A DNA stretch of 64,000 nt from an uncultured Bacteroidales bacterium. GTDB lineage: Bacteria; Bacteroidota; Bacteroidia; Bacteroidales; P3. The notes under the pieces were generated by a model. The model saw only the letters and a list, made by a program, of their open reading frames with translations, was not told where the DNA came from and did not search any database. The DNA lies in contig ONCC01000002.1 of NCBI GenBank assembly GCA_900316235.1, forward strand, positions 29,178 to 93,177, given 5' to 3'. Shown one piece after another: positions 1-8,276 of the stretch (its first letter is position 1; the number at the start of each line of letters is the position of its first letter). A program made the translations under genes and the position numbers.

Positions 1-221
1 TCGGCACCCTGCACCCCAACGGGCGCGAGCGCGCCGTGATGGCCGGTGCCAATGTGGTGATGCCCAACCTCTCGCCACAGGACACCCGTGCGCTCTACAG
101 CATCTACAACAACAAACTCTCCACCGGAAGCGAAGCCGCCGAGAGTGCCGCCGACATACGCCTGAGGATGAAAGCCATCGGCATGGAGACCCCCGTGGAT
201 CGCGGAGATTTTGCCTATTGA
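1..221 (+). CDS. hydE: [FeFe]-hydrogenase maturase HydE, C-terminal end (partial)
   Basis: The reading frame is already open at the left edge (codons begin at base 3) and stops at 219-221, so only about 72 C-terminal residues are seen. They contain GANVVMPNLSP, a YNNKLSTGSEA segment and a final DRGD, which I recognise as the end of HydE. This radical SAM enzyme (fold like biotin synthase) helps build the H-cluster of [FeFe]-hydrogenase in the cytoplasm. The iron-sulfur motif lies outside the window. Its presence suggests a fermentative, hydrogen-metabolising anaerobe. A related BioB/HydE-like enzyme such as PylB is possible but fits the tail less well. Confidence 0.82.
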   Translation, partial: GTLHPNGRERAVMAGANVVMPNLSPQDTRALYSIYNNKLSTGSEAAESAADIRLRMKAIGMETPVDRGDFAY

Positions 222-243
222 GGAACAAGAAAATGAAGAATAT

Positions 244-468
244 ATGACCCAGAAGTCCTTAAAGCCTATAAAAATCCTGCCGAGTATGCTGGCCCTTTGC
301 TGCCTGCTAACCACACTTACGGCCTGCCACAAGACCTGCATCTGCACACGATACGACGGGGCTGAAGACAAATACAGCGCCGACGAGGTCGACGACCGTG
401 GAGTTACCTGCGCCAACATGGTGTTCCAAGCCGGCGTGCAATATTATTCGGTCTGCGACTGGGAATAA
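244..468 (+). CDS. Small cysteine-rich lipoprotein
   Basis: A 74-residue protein. I chose the ATG at 244 because it gives a classical lipoprotein signal: basic start, hydrophobic stretch, and lipobox LTAC with the acylated Cys near residue 28. Right after the lipobox come HKTCIC and later a TCANM segment. The same layout (lipobox Cys, a CxC pair, then a lone Cys followed by an acidic/Asn pair) occurs in the two small lipoproteins at 7753-8013 and 8010-8252, so the three look like one family. It lies 22 bp after hydE and 3 bp before the radical SAM gene. Function unknown; probably membrane-anchored and facing the periplasm or cell surface. Confidence 0.7.
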   Translation: MTQKSLKPIKILPSMLALCCLLTTLTACHKTCICTRYDGAEDKYSADEVDDRGVTCANMVFQAGVQYYSVCDWE

Positions 469-471
469 ATT

Positions 472-1362
472 ATGGAGTGCAAATTGTGTCCAAGAAGATG
501 CGGTGTAGACCGCGCAGAAACCACTGGTTTCTGCGGGGCTCCCGAGGGCCTCGAGGTTTCCGCCATCTGTGTGCACCGGGGAGAGGAGCCTCCGCTCAAT
601 CCCATCGTGAACGTGTTCTTTTCGCACTGTAACCTACATTGTATCTACTGCCAGAACCACGACATCTCGTCCGCCGGAATCGACTCGTCGTTCATTCACT
701 ATCGCTCTGTCGATGAGGTTGCCGACCGCATCTGCCAGCTGCTCCCAGAAAGCGGCGGGTTATTGGGATTCGTCACCGCCACCCATTACGTCCAATACCT
801 TCCTGGCATCGTGGAAGCGGTACGCAGGCGCGGATTCTCCCCTACCATTGTCTACAACTCCAGCGGATACGAGAGTATTGAAACCCTGCAGATGCTCGAA
901 GGATTGGTGGACATTTACTTGCCCGACTTCAAATACATGGATAGCAGGCTGGCCCTCAAATACAGCCATGCCGGAGATTATCCCGAGGTAGCCTCGCGTG
1001 CCATCCTGGAGATGAAACGCCAGATGGGAGCGGGATTGAAATGCGACGAAAACGGGGTCGCCTTCCGTGGCTTGATTATCCGCCACCTGGTGTTGCCCGG
1101 CCACATAGACAATTCACTGGCAGTGCTCGACTGGATTGCCGACAACCTACCGCCCTTCAGCGTTCATGTATCGCTCATGGCACAGTATTTCCCTCCTCAA
1201 ACCAACCTCCCCGAACCCCTGAGCCGCACACTCACAGAAGAAGAATACCATCGCGTAGCCGACCGCTATGAGGAATTGGGGCTGGACGGATGGCTTCAGG
1301 AAATGGCCTCTGAGCATAACTACCGTCCCGATTTCACAAAGAAAGATAACCCATTCGCATGA
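472..1362 (+). CDS. Radical SAM protein, pyruvate formate-lyase activase-like
   Basis: A 296-residue radical SAM protein. Near residues 45-55 is CNLHCIYC, the CxxxCxxC motif that binds the 4Fe-4S cluster used to cleave S-adenosylmethionine. An extra N-terminal cysteine group (CKLCPRRCGVDR, then GFCG) is typical of the PflA-like family COG1313. The real substrate of this family is not settled; automatic annotation usually says glycyl radical enzyme activase, but no glycyl radical enzyme is visible here. It follows the small lipoprotein closely and its stop overlaps the next ATG (ATGA), so it is cotranscribed with the gene at 1359. Confidence 0.82.
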   Translation: MECKLCPRRCGVDRAETTGFCGAPEGLEVSAICVHRGEEPPLNPIVNVFFSHCNLHCIYCQNHDISSAGIDSSFIHYRSVDEVADRICQLLPESGGLLGFVTATHYVQYLPGIVEAVRRRGFSPTIVYNSSGYESIETLQMLEGLVDIYLPDFKYMDSRLALKYSHAGDYPEVASRAILEMKRQMGAGLKCDENGVAFRGLIIRHLVLPGHIDNSLAVLDWIADNLPPFSVHVSLMAQYFPPQTNLPEPLSRTLTEEEYHRVADRYEELGLDGWLQEMASEHNYRPDFTKKDNPFA

Positions 1363-1913
1363 AAAAACAAGTATTTAAGCTAGAACCTGACGATTTTGGT
1401 GACGACAGCGAGAACCTCGCCTACCTCTTTTTCCATACCACCGTTCCGGGATACGTTTTTGTCGACGACCTCAACCATCTCTACCAACTCTCTCTGAGCC
1501 GCCTCGACGACCTGCAGCTGGAGGGGCAAGGATGGCCTCTCTATACCTATCGCGACAGTCTGCAAATGGTTGACTACTACCTCATCGAACGCCCCACAAG
1601 CTCGGCAGCCACGGCTTCCCATTGGGCTCCCGGACACAAAATGATGATTCTGAAAGGCGAACGGGCTACCGACATCGCAAAATTTATCTGCGAAGACTTC
1701 TCCACACCCCCGCCTCTCCCCGACCACAACAATCCCACTGTCACGGAACACCACGAAATCCTCAGTTCCTACCAACAGTCTTTCACCCCCGTCAATCTCT
1801 ACGACACGAATGCTCCCGCACCATCGTCAAAAAAAGTGCTCAAAGAGCGTACAGAACTGGAAAATCTCTTCACCGCCATCCTCGACATCCTTGACCTTTC
1901 AGGGATTGAATAA
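1359..1913 (+). CDS. Conserved hypothetical protein
   Basis: A 184-residue, probably cytoplasmic acidic protein with no signal peptide or membrane segment. I do not recognise a family with certainty. Aromatic segments (LAYLFFHTTVPGYVF, WPLYTYRDS, VDYYLIERP) recall small Bacteroidetes proteins with IPExxxVDY-type folds, but the signature motif itself is absent. The C-terminal third is rich in Ser, Thr and Pro and ends in a helical stretch. It is translationally coupled to the radical SAM gene by an ATGA overlap, so the two probably act together. It is followed by an AT-rich stretch with the pepD promoter. Confidence 0.6.
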   Translation: MKKQVFKLEPDDFGDDSENLAYLFFHTTVPGYVFVDDLNHLYQLSLSRLDDLQLEGQGWPLYTYRDSLQMVDYYLIERPTSSAATASHWAPGHKMMILKGERATDIAKFICEDFSTPPPLPDHNNPTVTEHHEILSSYQQSFTPVNLYDTNAPAPSSKKVLKERTELENLFTAILDILDLSGIE

Positions 1914-1920
1914 AAAAATA

Positions 1921-1952
1921 TTTGCATACTCAAAATTATTTTTGTACATTTG
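1921..1952 (+). promoter_or_regulatory. Bacteroidetes-type promoter of pepD
   Basis: TTTG at 1921-1924, a 20-bp spacer and TACATTTG at 1945-1952 match the Bacteroidetes primary sigma consensus TTTG-N19-21-TAnnTTTG. It lies about 48 bp before the pepD ATG. Confidence 0.7.
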
Positions 1953-1999
1953 CATTTTCTATCGGAGTTAATAATAATTCACAATAAAACATTTCAATC

Positions 2000-3457
2000 A
2001 TGACAATCAAAGACCTTGAACCCAAAGAATTGTGGAGCAATTTCGATGCTCTGACCAAATGTCCGCGCCCTTCGAAGCACGAAGAAATCGTCCGTAATTT
2101 CCTTGTGGAATGGGCTAAAAAGAACAAAATTGCCTGCCGTGTCGACAAGATTGGCAACGTCATTCTCTCCAAACCCGCCACCAAAGGCATGGAGAATGTC
2201 CATCCCGTGGTGCTCCAGGCACACATGGACATGGTTCCCCAGGCCCGTGCCGGCAAAAAGCACGATTTCCTGAAGGATCCCATCAAGACCAAAATTGTGG
2301 GTGAATGGGTCTACGCCGACGACACCACCCTCGGTGCCGACGACGGTATGGGTGTTGCCGCCATCATGGCAGTCTTCGCCTCCAAAACTGTCAAACACGG
2401 TCCCCTCGAGGCTCTCATCACCACCGACGAAGAGACCGGCATGACTGGAGCTTTCGGTCTGAAGAAAGGCGAGCTTCACGGTGACTACCTCCTCAATCTT
2501 GACTCCGAAACAGAAGGCGAACTCTACGTGGGTTGCGCTGGCGGCATCGATGCAGCCATAAGCATCCCCTACTCCACCGAGAAAGCCCCCAAGGGCATGG
2601 TGGCCTACAAACTTACCATCGGCGGTCTCAAAGGTGGCCACTCCGGCATGGAAATCAACACCGGTCGCGCTAACGCCAACAAACTGCTCTTCCGTCACCT
2701 GCGCTGGGTAGCCGAGTGCGGCATCCGCCTCATCAGCCTCGAAGGCGGCAATATGCGCAACGCCATCCCGCGCGATGCAGAAGCCGTCATCGCCATGCCC
2801 AAGGAGCACGAGGCTTGCATCCTCAAAGAATTCGACAAAGTTGCCGGCTGGGTGAAGAAAGAACTCAATAAAGTCGAGCCCGACTTCTTCATGAAATATG
2901 AGAAGGTGCGCATGAGTCCCACCGTCATCTCCAATGCCGACACGCAGAAGATTATCAACCTCATGATGGTTGCCCCCAACGGTGTCATCCGCATGAGCAA
3001 AGATATGGAAGGCCTCGTGGAAACTTCGCTGAACCTGGCTATTGCCAAGACCACGGCTGCCAAGAAGTTCGTCGTCTATGCCCTGCTGCGCTCCTCGGTC
3101 GATACCGCCAAGGAAGCCCTCGCCGAGCGTCTTGTATGCCTTGCCGAACTGGCTGGCGGCAAATGCCAACTCAGCGGTGCCTATCCCGGATGGAAGCCCA
3201 ACATGGATAGCCAACTGCTCAAAACCATGAAACAGGTCTACAAGAAACTTTACAAGAAAGAGCCCGCCGTCGTAGCCATCCACGCCGGTCTCGAGTGTGG
3301 CCTGCTCGGCGGCAAATACCCCGACATGGAAATGATTTCCTTCGGTCCCACACTGCAGAGCCCCCACAGCCCTGACGAGCGCTGCAATATTCCCAGCACC
3401 AAGATGTTCTACGACTATCTCGTAGAAGCCCTTGCTGCTATGCCTGTAAAAAAATAA
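2000..3457 (+). CDS. pepD: Aminoacyl-histidine dipeptidase (M20C)
   Basis: A 485-residue cytosolic zinc dipeptidase (carnosinase/Xaa-His dipeptidase), the usual family length. Visible motifs: HMDMVP at 75-80 (first zinc His and the following Asp), LGADDG at 111-116 (bridging Asp), DEETGMTGA near 143-151 (catalytic Glu pair), and GGHSGMEI in the lid/dimerisation domain. It releases N-terminal amino acids from dipeptides and supports peptide-based nutrition typical of Bacteroidales. It has its own promoter at 1921-1952 and a bidirectional terminator just after the stop. Confidence 0.93.
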   Translation: MTIKDLEPKELWSNFDALTKCPRPSKHEEIVRNFLVEWAKKNKIACRVDKIGNVILSKPATKGMENVHPVVLQAHMDMVPQARAGKKHDFLKDPIKTKIVGEWVYADDTTLGADDGMGVAAIMAVFASKTVKHGPLEALITTDEETGMTGAFGLKKGELHGDYLLNLDSETEGELYVGCAGGIDAAISIPYSTEKAPKGMVAYKLTIGGLKGGHSGMEINTGRANANKLLFRHLRWVAECGIRLISLEGGNMRNAIPRDAEAVIAMPKEHEACILKEFDKVAGWVKKELNKVEPDFFMKYEKVRMSPTVISNADTQKIINLMMVAPNGVIRMSKDMEGLVETSLNLAIAKTTAAKKFVVYALLRSSVDTAKEALAERLVCLAELAGGKCQLSGAYPGWKPNMDSQLLKTMKQVYKKLYKKEPAVVAIHAGLECGLLGGKYPDMEMISFGPTLQSPHSPDERCNIPSTKMFYDYLVEALAAMPVKK

Positions 3458-3474
3458 AAGAAACTGGATATAAC

Positions 3475-3508
3475 AAAAAAAGGCATCCGCAATGCGGATG
3501 CCTTTTTT
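3475..3508. terminator. Bidirectional intrinsic terminator
   Basis: A perfect 9-bp hairpin, GGCATCCGC / GCGGATGCC with an AAT loop (3482-3502), flanked by an A run on the left and a T run on the right. It can end both pepD (plus) and the convergent gene at 3511 (minus). Confidence 0.9.
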
Positions 3509-3510
3509 GT

Positions 3511-5346
3511 TTAATCCAAACCTATAACTGCCTTGATTTTCCCAATATCAGTCTCGCGTTTCAGCTGTAGGTCACTGTTCGAGGCCAAGTCGCTGGACAG
3601 CAATTTAAGGAATGCCTCCTGCATCTTGATAACAGCATCACATTGGCGCGAGTAGCGGCGCAGGTCCTCAGTGTTGGCAATTTCATCGGAATCGTCATAC
3701 ACCTTCATCATGCGCGAATAGGCTTTGGCAATGTTACGGAAAGAGGAAGCCTTGTTGTCAATCTTGTCATCGTTGGCCGTAATCTGGCGGCGCTTTTGCA
3801 CCGTAGCCAGACAGAACTGCTGAAGTTCAATGTGTGCATCGAGCATGGAGAGGAAACTCTCGCCACGTTCAAAGGTGGAGAAATTAGGTTGAAGGTCGGC
3901 TTGCTTGCGGAAGAGACGATAGCCATTGTAGACCGTACGGTCTACCTTGCGCACCGACATCAAGGAATCGTCGTTTTTCTCAATCACATGACGCAGACGG
4001 ATGGCCTGCAGATAGCACTGCTGTACCCTGATAACCTCGGCGAGTTGCTCCTCGTAATGGGCGGCTTCCCCGAGGGTCTTGAAAGTAGGCACGGGCACCA
4101 GCGTGGACTGCACCTCACGATAAGCCATCGTAATATCCCTAAACTTACTGTCATGTCCATTAAGAATCGAGTCAGATCTGATGCTGATGTCTTCCAATAC
4201 AGTATAATTCTCCTCATAGCGCTGCTGGGCGGCGATGAATTCCTCCAAGTGCTGAATAAAGTTGATACTTTCGGCATTGGTAGTGAAGTCGGGCACCATG
4301 TTCATCGACCGTGCCACATCCTTATACGAGTTGACCACCTCACGGTATTTCTTCCCGTAAAGTTGCACAATGCGGTCGGAGCCGGCATTGATGGCGGCAC
4401 GCAACTCCAACGTCTGGAGGTAACGGTTCTGGACATTGATGATGGTCTGAAGACGGTTGATATAGTCACCATATTCGCTCACATTGGCAAACGAGATAGG
4501 CACGGAAGTCTGCCTGAAAACACGCGAATAGCTACGGTAGACATCGCTATTCTCTCGGTCGCAACGTATCTTCAACACGTTCTTGAAGTTCTCAATCTGA
4601 GACGGCAGCGAATTAGCGCCCAACACATTTTCCAACAAGTCATTCTGGAAAGAATTGAGTTCGTCAAGTTGCGCCAGCGATTCCTTTGTCGCATGACTCA
4701 TCGAGAGGTCGTACTTGTTGTATACCATCAGGTAGGAATAGTACAAGTCCTTCAATTCCTTGAGCTTGACCTTATCCTTGATACCTACGCCGTCGCAAGC
4801 TGTGATGATAGCGCGATGGTGGATGTCGATGCTGCTAAGCAGAACACCAGCCTCCTGGTCGCGCTCGCGTTGCTGACGGGCGGCCTCCTCTATAGCTCTC
4901 TGGCGTGCCGCCTCTTTCTCTGCCTCCACACGCTGCTGCTCCAAACGACTATAGCGGATGCTCATCCTCCCCATCAGGTCGGCCAACCTACGCAGGCGGA
5001 ACTCGAAGATGTCGTAATCGGAGAGCACCGTGTTTGAGTCAATCCATATCAGACTGTCCCTATGCACATAGTCGTTCTCTATTGAGTTGATGGCCTGTTG
5101 AGCCTTGGTTCTCACACCGACACAATAGTTTGTCAATTCCACATAGTCCTGAGGCTGACTTTCCAGATAGTCAATCACATAAGCCGTATCATTCACCATG
5201 GCTGTATCGAGGCCATAGTTCGGCAAAATCTCGGCTACCGAGACTACCGTAGGAGTCTTCTTGGGCGCCGATGCCTTCCTGGGCTTCTGTGCCTGCAGGG
5301 CACCGACAGAAAGCATACACAACAGTATCAGCAGCAGTTTTTTCAT
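3511..5346 (-). CDS. Secreted helical (coiled-coil) protein of unknown function
   Basis: The reading frame is open to 5424, but the ATG at 5346 is the likely start because it gives a clean signal peptide (MKKLLLILLCMLSVGALQAQ) ending in a QA-Q cleavage site. The mature part is about 590 residues, mostly helical and charged. A Glu/Ala/Arg/Gln-rich segment near residues 140-165 looks like a coiled coil. Further on there are several loosely repeated units of the kind LNxFQNDLL or YGDYINRLQTIINVQNRYL, suggesting tandem helical repeats. Probably periplasmic or attached to the envelope. It directly follows the PurF-like gene (1 bp between them), yet no shared function is obvious. Confidence 0.75.
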   Translation of the reverse strand: MKKLLLILLCMLSVGALQAQKPRKASAPKKTPTVVSVAEILPNYGLDTAMVNDTAYVIDYLESQPQDYVELTNYCVGVRTKAQQAINSIENDYVHRDSLIWIDSNTVLSDYDIFEFRLRRLADLMGRMSIRYSRLEQQRVEAEKEAARQRAIEEAARQQRERDQEAGVLLSSIDIHHRAIITACDGVGIKDKVKLKELKDLYYSYLMVYNKYDLSMSHATKESLAQLDELNSFQNDLLENVLGANSLPSQIENFKNVLKIRCDRENSDVYRSYSRVFRQTSVPISFANVSEYGDYINRLQTIINVQNRYLQTLELRAAINAGSDRIVQLYGKKYREVVNSYKDVARSMNMVPDFTTNAESINFIQHLEEFIAAQQRYEENYTVLEDISIRSDSILNGHDSKFRDITMAYREVQSTLVPVPTFKTLGEAAHYEEQLAEVIRVQQCYLQAIRLRHVIEKNDDSLMSVRKVDRTVYNGYRLFRKQADLQPNFSTFERGESFLSMLDAHIELQQFCLATVQKRRQITANDDKIDNKASSFRNIAKAYSRMMKVYDDSDEIANTEDLRRYSRQCDAVIKMQEAFLKLLSSDLASNSDLQLKRETDIGKIKAVIGLD

Positions 5347-5347
5347 A

Positions 5348-6772
5348 CTAGTCACCGTAAGAGCTGGCATCAAAACAATGGGTGCAGATGCGTTCCTTCG
5401 GCAGGCCGATGGCATTGCACACATCCTCCACCGTATTGAACTTCAAAGTATCAACACCCACATGCTGGCGGATTACCTCCACCATCTTAGTGTATTCGGG
5501 AGTATCGGCCGTCTGGTAGGCACGGAGTTTCTCGGGAGCGAGAGCGGCGGCGGGAGTACCCTCCAACTCTTCAATGACACGACGGGTGATGAGCTCTCGG
5601 TCGGTCTTGCTTTCGCTGAAGTTGAGGAACGTGCAGCCGTGCACCAACGGCGGGCAGCTGATACGCACGTGTACCTTCTTGGCACCGTAGTCATAGAGCA
5701 TCTTCACATTGTCGCGCAACTGGGTGCCGCGGACGATGGAATCGTCGCAGAACACCACCTCTTTGCCTTCCAGCATGGCGCGGCTGGGAATGAGTTTCAT
5801 GCGGGCCACCAGGAAACGGTCGTCCTGGCTCACAGGCATAAAGCTTCGGCTCCATGTGGGCGTGTATTTCAGCAAACCACGTTTATACGGAATCTGGCGT
5901 CCGTTGCTGTAACCCAACGCCATGCCAATACCGCTGTCGGGGATGGGACTCACGAAGTCAGGCGTGATGTCGTCGCGCTCACCCATGATACGACCCAGGT
6001 TGTAACGTACATCTTCAGCGTTGATTCCCTCATACTCGGTGCAGGGATAGCCATAGTAAATCCAGAGGAAGGAGCAAATCTGCAGCTTCTCCTCAGCCTG
6101 ACGCAGCACCTTGATGCCACCTTCGGTGGTTACTTTCACCACCTCGCCGGGACCCACGAAACGGCAGGTCTCATAGCCCATGTTCACATACGAGTGGCTC
6201 TCGCTGGCCAGCGCATAGTCATTCCCACGGCGTCCGATAACAATGGGGGTGCGGCCGTAACGGTCGCGGGCGGCGATAACACCGTCGGGAGTGAGAATCA
6301 GCATCGAGCAACTACCCTTCACCTTGCGGTACACATTCTCGATACCGTCCACGAAATCCTTACCCTGCGAGATAAGCAGTGCCACCAATTCGGTGGGATT
6401 GGTCTTTCCGCGCGACAGGTCGGTGAACTGCTGATGTTTTTCCAGGCATTCGCGCTCCAGCTCCTCGAGATTGTTAATCTTGCTCACCGTGGTGATAGCC
6501 CAGCGACCGAGATGTGAGTTGACCATCACGGGCTGTGCCTCGGTATCGCTGATGACACCGATACCCACATTGCCCTTCATCTCGTCCAGGTCCTTCGAGA
6601 ATTTCGGACGGAAATGGGAATTCTGAATGTTGTGAATATTTTGGTGCGCCTGCATGCCGTCGAATGTTGCCATTCCCGCACGCTTGGTGCCGAGGTGTGA
6701 ATGATAATCTGTCCCGTAGAACAAATCGGAAATACAGGGTCGTTCAGAAACAACGCCGAAAAAACCACTCAT
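5348..6772 (-). CDS. PurF-like protein, amidophosphoribosyltransferase fold, without the N-terminal Cys nucleophile
   Basis: A 474-residue protein with an N-terminal Ntn-hydrolase (class II glutamine amidotransferase) domain and a C-terminal phosphoribosyltransferase domain. The PRPP-binding motif VVFCDDSIVRGTQ is intact at 339-351, and a CTHC pair near the C-terminus resembles the cluster Cys of Bacillus-type PurF. However, true PurF starts MCG with Cys as glutaminase nucleophile; here it starts MSGFFG, and the usual Arg and NGN glutamine-site motifs are not recognisable. Closely similar proteins starting MGGFFG are, from memory, common in Bacteroidetes and annotated as amidophosphoribosyltransferase. 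It may use free ammonia, depend on a partner or have another role. Confidence 0.8.
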   Translation of the reverse strand: MSGFFGVVSERPCISDLFYGTDYHSHLGTKRAGMATFDGMQAHQNIHNIQNSHFRPKFSKDLDEMKGNVGIGVISDTEAQPVMVNSHLGRWAITTVSKINNLEELERECLEKHQQFTDLSRGKTNPTELVALLISQGKDFVDGIENVYRKVKGSCSMLILTPDGVIAARDRYGRTPIVIGRRGNDYALASESHSYVNMGYETCRFVGPGEVVKVTTEGGIKVLRQAEEKLQICSFLWIYYGYPCTEYEGINAEDVRYNLGRIMGERDDITPDFVSPIPDSGIGMALGYSNGRQIPYKRGLLKYTPTWSRSFMPVSQDDRFLVARMKLIPSRAMLEGKEVVFCDDSIVRGTQLRDNVKMLYDYGAKKVHVRISCPPLVHGCTFLNFSESKTDRELITRRVIEELEGTPAAALAPEKLRAYQTADTPEYTKMVEVIRQHVGVDTLKFNTVEDVCNAIGLPKERICTHCFDASSYGD

Positions 6773-6857
6773 AATCTTTGTGTTTTAATTAATGATTAAT
6801 AATATATATATTTGATTATAAAAAACTTCTTCTTTCAATCCTCAGAAATCGAAACTG

Positions 6858-6865
6858 CAAAAATA
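6858..6865 (-). promoter_or_regulatory. -7 box upstream of the purF-like gene
   Basis: On the minus strand TATTTTTG matches TAnnTTTG, about 86 bp upstream of the ATG at 6772, in an AT-rich spacer. No good -33 TTTG is seen at the right distance, so confidence is moderate. Confidence 0.5.
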
Positions 6866-6905
6866 CACACTTTTTCCAATTCTTCACGAAAAAATTATCA
6901 ACATC

Positions 6906-7763
6906 TCAACGCAAGAAATCTGCCACTTCATCTTCATCCACATTCCGCAGATGATACGTCGCCTTCACCTCCTGACCATCCATCAGCAACATCAGCGGTC
7001 GAGCACCGTAGGTAATCTTAATCCACAATTCCTCCCCGATATCCTTTGGCTCCACATACACCACACTCCCCTCCTCCAAACCATGCCGCTTCACCAGTCC
7101 GTCCAATTTCTTGCGGGCCAACTTGCAATAGGGGCACTTCGGGGTGACAAAGGCCACAAGCTTTTTGTCCTCACCCACACCCATCTGCATCAACGCGCCA
7201 TCAGCCATTGTCGCCTCCCTCAGCTCCACCTCGCCATACGGTTCCCTATTCGGTCCAAATCCCCAACTGTCAGGCACACTCACCACAAACGGTGTCACCA
7301 TCAGTACCACGCCAACCACAATTGAAACCACGAGTTTAGAGACGCGGCAGGCTTTGGAGACGCGGCAGGCCGCGTCTCTACGATGGCCCAACAAGACAAG
7401 CACTATCAGCACCCCGTTCTTCACCAGGCTCTCCGCCGGACTCAAATCCACCCAGCGTCCCATACACTCGCACGACTCATTCCTTCCATTCAAGGCGGCA
7501 TAACACAAGAACAGCGAAAACAACACCAGCGTTAGCAAAGCTGCCGTCTTCGTCAACCGTTTCCACCACCCCGTCAGCAGCAGTCCGCCAAGCACCAGTT
7601 CCCAGCCAATGCACAACCTCGCCACCACATAGCTCATTCCCAGCGGGAACCATCCGTAGGAATAAATATACAATTCAAAATCGTCGATGGCCACCAGTTT
7701 CGCCACCGCCGAAAGAACAAAAAGGGTGCCTACCAGCACCCTCAAGATAAGTCTAATCACCAT
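6906..7763 (-). CDS. MauE/DoxX-like membrane protein with C-terminal thioredoxin-like domain
   Basis: A 285-residue inner-membrane protein. Residues 1-155 form about four transmembrane helices of the DoxX/MauE type (FVLSAVAKL, WELVLGGLLL) with a CEC motif at 98-100. After a further helix comes a periplasmic thioredoxin-like domain with CPYC at 210-213. MauE-type proteins move electrons or handle disulfides across the membrane. Residues 128-143 (RRDAACRVSKACRVSK) are encoded by a palindromic repeat (7337-7381) inserted in frame between helices. It overlaps the upstream Cys-rich lipoprotein gene by 11 bp, which suggests a joint redox or disulfide role; that is inference. Confidence 0.78.
   Translation of the reverse strand: MVIRLILRVLVGTLFVLSAVAKLVAIDDFELYIYSYGWFPLGMSYVVARLCIGWELVLGGLLLTGWWKRLTKTAALLTLVLFSLFLCYAALNGRNESCECMGRWVDLSPAESLVKNGVLIVLVLLGHRRDAACRVSKACRVSKLVVSIVVGVVLMVTPFVVSVPDSWGFGPNREPYGEVELREATMADGALMQMGVGEDKKLVAFVTPKCPYCKLARKKLDGLVKRHGLEEGSVVYVEPKDIGEELWIKITYGARPLMLLMDGQEVKATYHLRNVDEDEVADFLR
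7337..7381. repeat. TAGAGACG-type palindrome inside a coding region
   Basis: GAGACGCGGC-AG-GCCGCGTCTC at 7357-7378 is a perfect 10-bp inverted repeat, preceded by a half copy beginning TAGAGACGCGG at 7337. It is read in frame by the MauE-like gene. The arms match those of the copies at 11832, 12076, 12191, 41353 and 59831. Confidence 0.8.
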
Positions 7764-8013
7764 AATCGCGGCACTTCACCTTATGCACATCCACTCTCCT
7801 CAGCGACGTACCACCCTCCACCGACACATGCTCCTCGAAGGCCATCTCAGTGATATTGTCGCAACCCACACTTCCTTCCAGCGTGAACACCATGTTCTCA
7901 TCCTGCGCACCCGCTTCCACGTCGGTCTTCTCACACTTACACCGATGTTCCTTGCTGCATCCGGCGAAAACCACCATGCCGGCAACAGCCAGCAGATATA
8001 TCATCTTTTTCAT
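7753..8013 (-). CDS. Small cysteine-rich lipoprotein
   Basis: An 86-residue protein with signal peptide and lipobox FAGC (acylated Cys near residue 19), followed by SKEHRCKCEK and later GCDNIT. It is paralogous to its upstream neighbour (8010-8252) and resembles the lipoprotein at 244-468. Its start overlaps the stop of the upstream copy by 4 bp (ATGA) and its end overlaps the MauE/thioredoxin gene, so all three form one operon. Function unknown; the conserved CxC and lone Cys could form a disulfide or bind metal. Confidence 0.7.
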   Translation of the reverse strand: MKKMIYLLAVAGMVVFAGCSKEHRCKCEKTDVEAGAQDENMVFTLEGSVGCDNITEMAFEEHVSVEGGTSLRRVDVHKVKCRDYGD

Positions 8014-8252
8014 ATCTCTGAGTCTATATTAAATTCATGATCCGTACACAGCAATGAGTCCACCACCAGCACATCCAGTGGCGTGTGGTAGCTCAGCAAC
8101 TGGATATCCTCACAGCTGCCGCCGTCAATGGTAATGATTCTCACCTTTTCCGAGTGCAACACCGAGCAACGGCACTTCTTCTCCTTCGAGCATCCTGTCA
8201 CCCCCACTGCCAGCGCCGCCGCCAGTCCAAACAACAAATACTTTTTCTTCAT
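8010..8252 (-). CDS. Small cysteine-rich lipoprotein
   Basis: An 80-residue protein with a typical lipoprotein signal (MKKKYLLFGLAAALAVGVTG then Cys), followed by SKEKKCRCSV and a later SCEDIQ. The spacing of the cysteines matches the downstream paralog at 7753-8013. It is the first gene after ftsK on the minus strand, 24 bp beyond the ftsK stop. Function unknown. Confidence 0.7.
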   Translation of the reverse strand: MKKKYLLFGLAAALAVGVTGCSKEKKCRCSVLHSEKVRIITIDGGSCEDIQLLSYHTPLDVLVVDSLLCTDHEFNIDSEI

Positions 8253-8276
8253 ATTTCTATGTCGTTATATCGTTAT

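Noticed and set aside
1994..3367. A 457-codon minus-strand frame opposite pepD
   Set aside because: PepD motifs are complete on the plus strand; the antisense product is Gly/Phe/His rich and has no recognisable fold.
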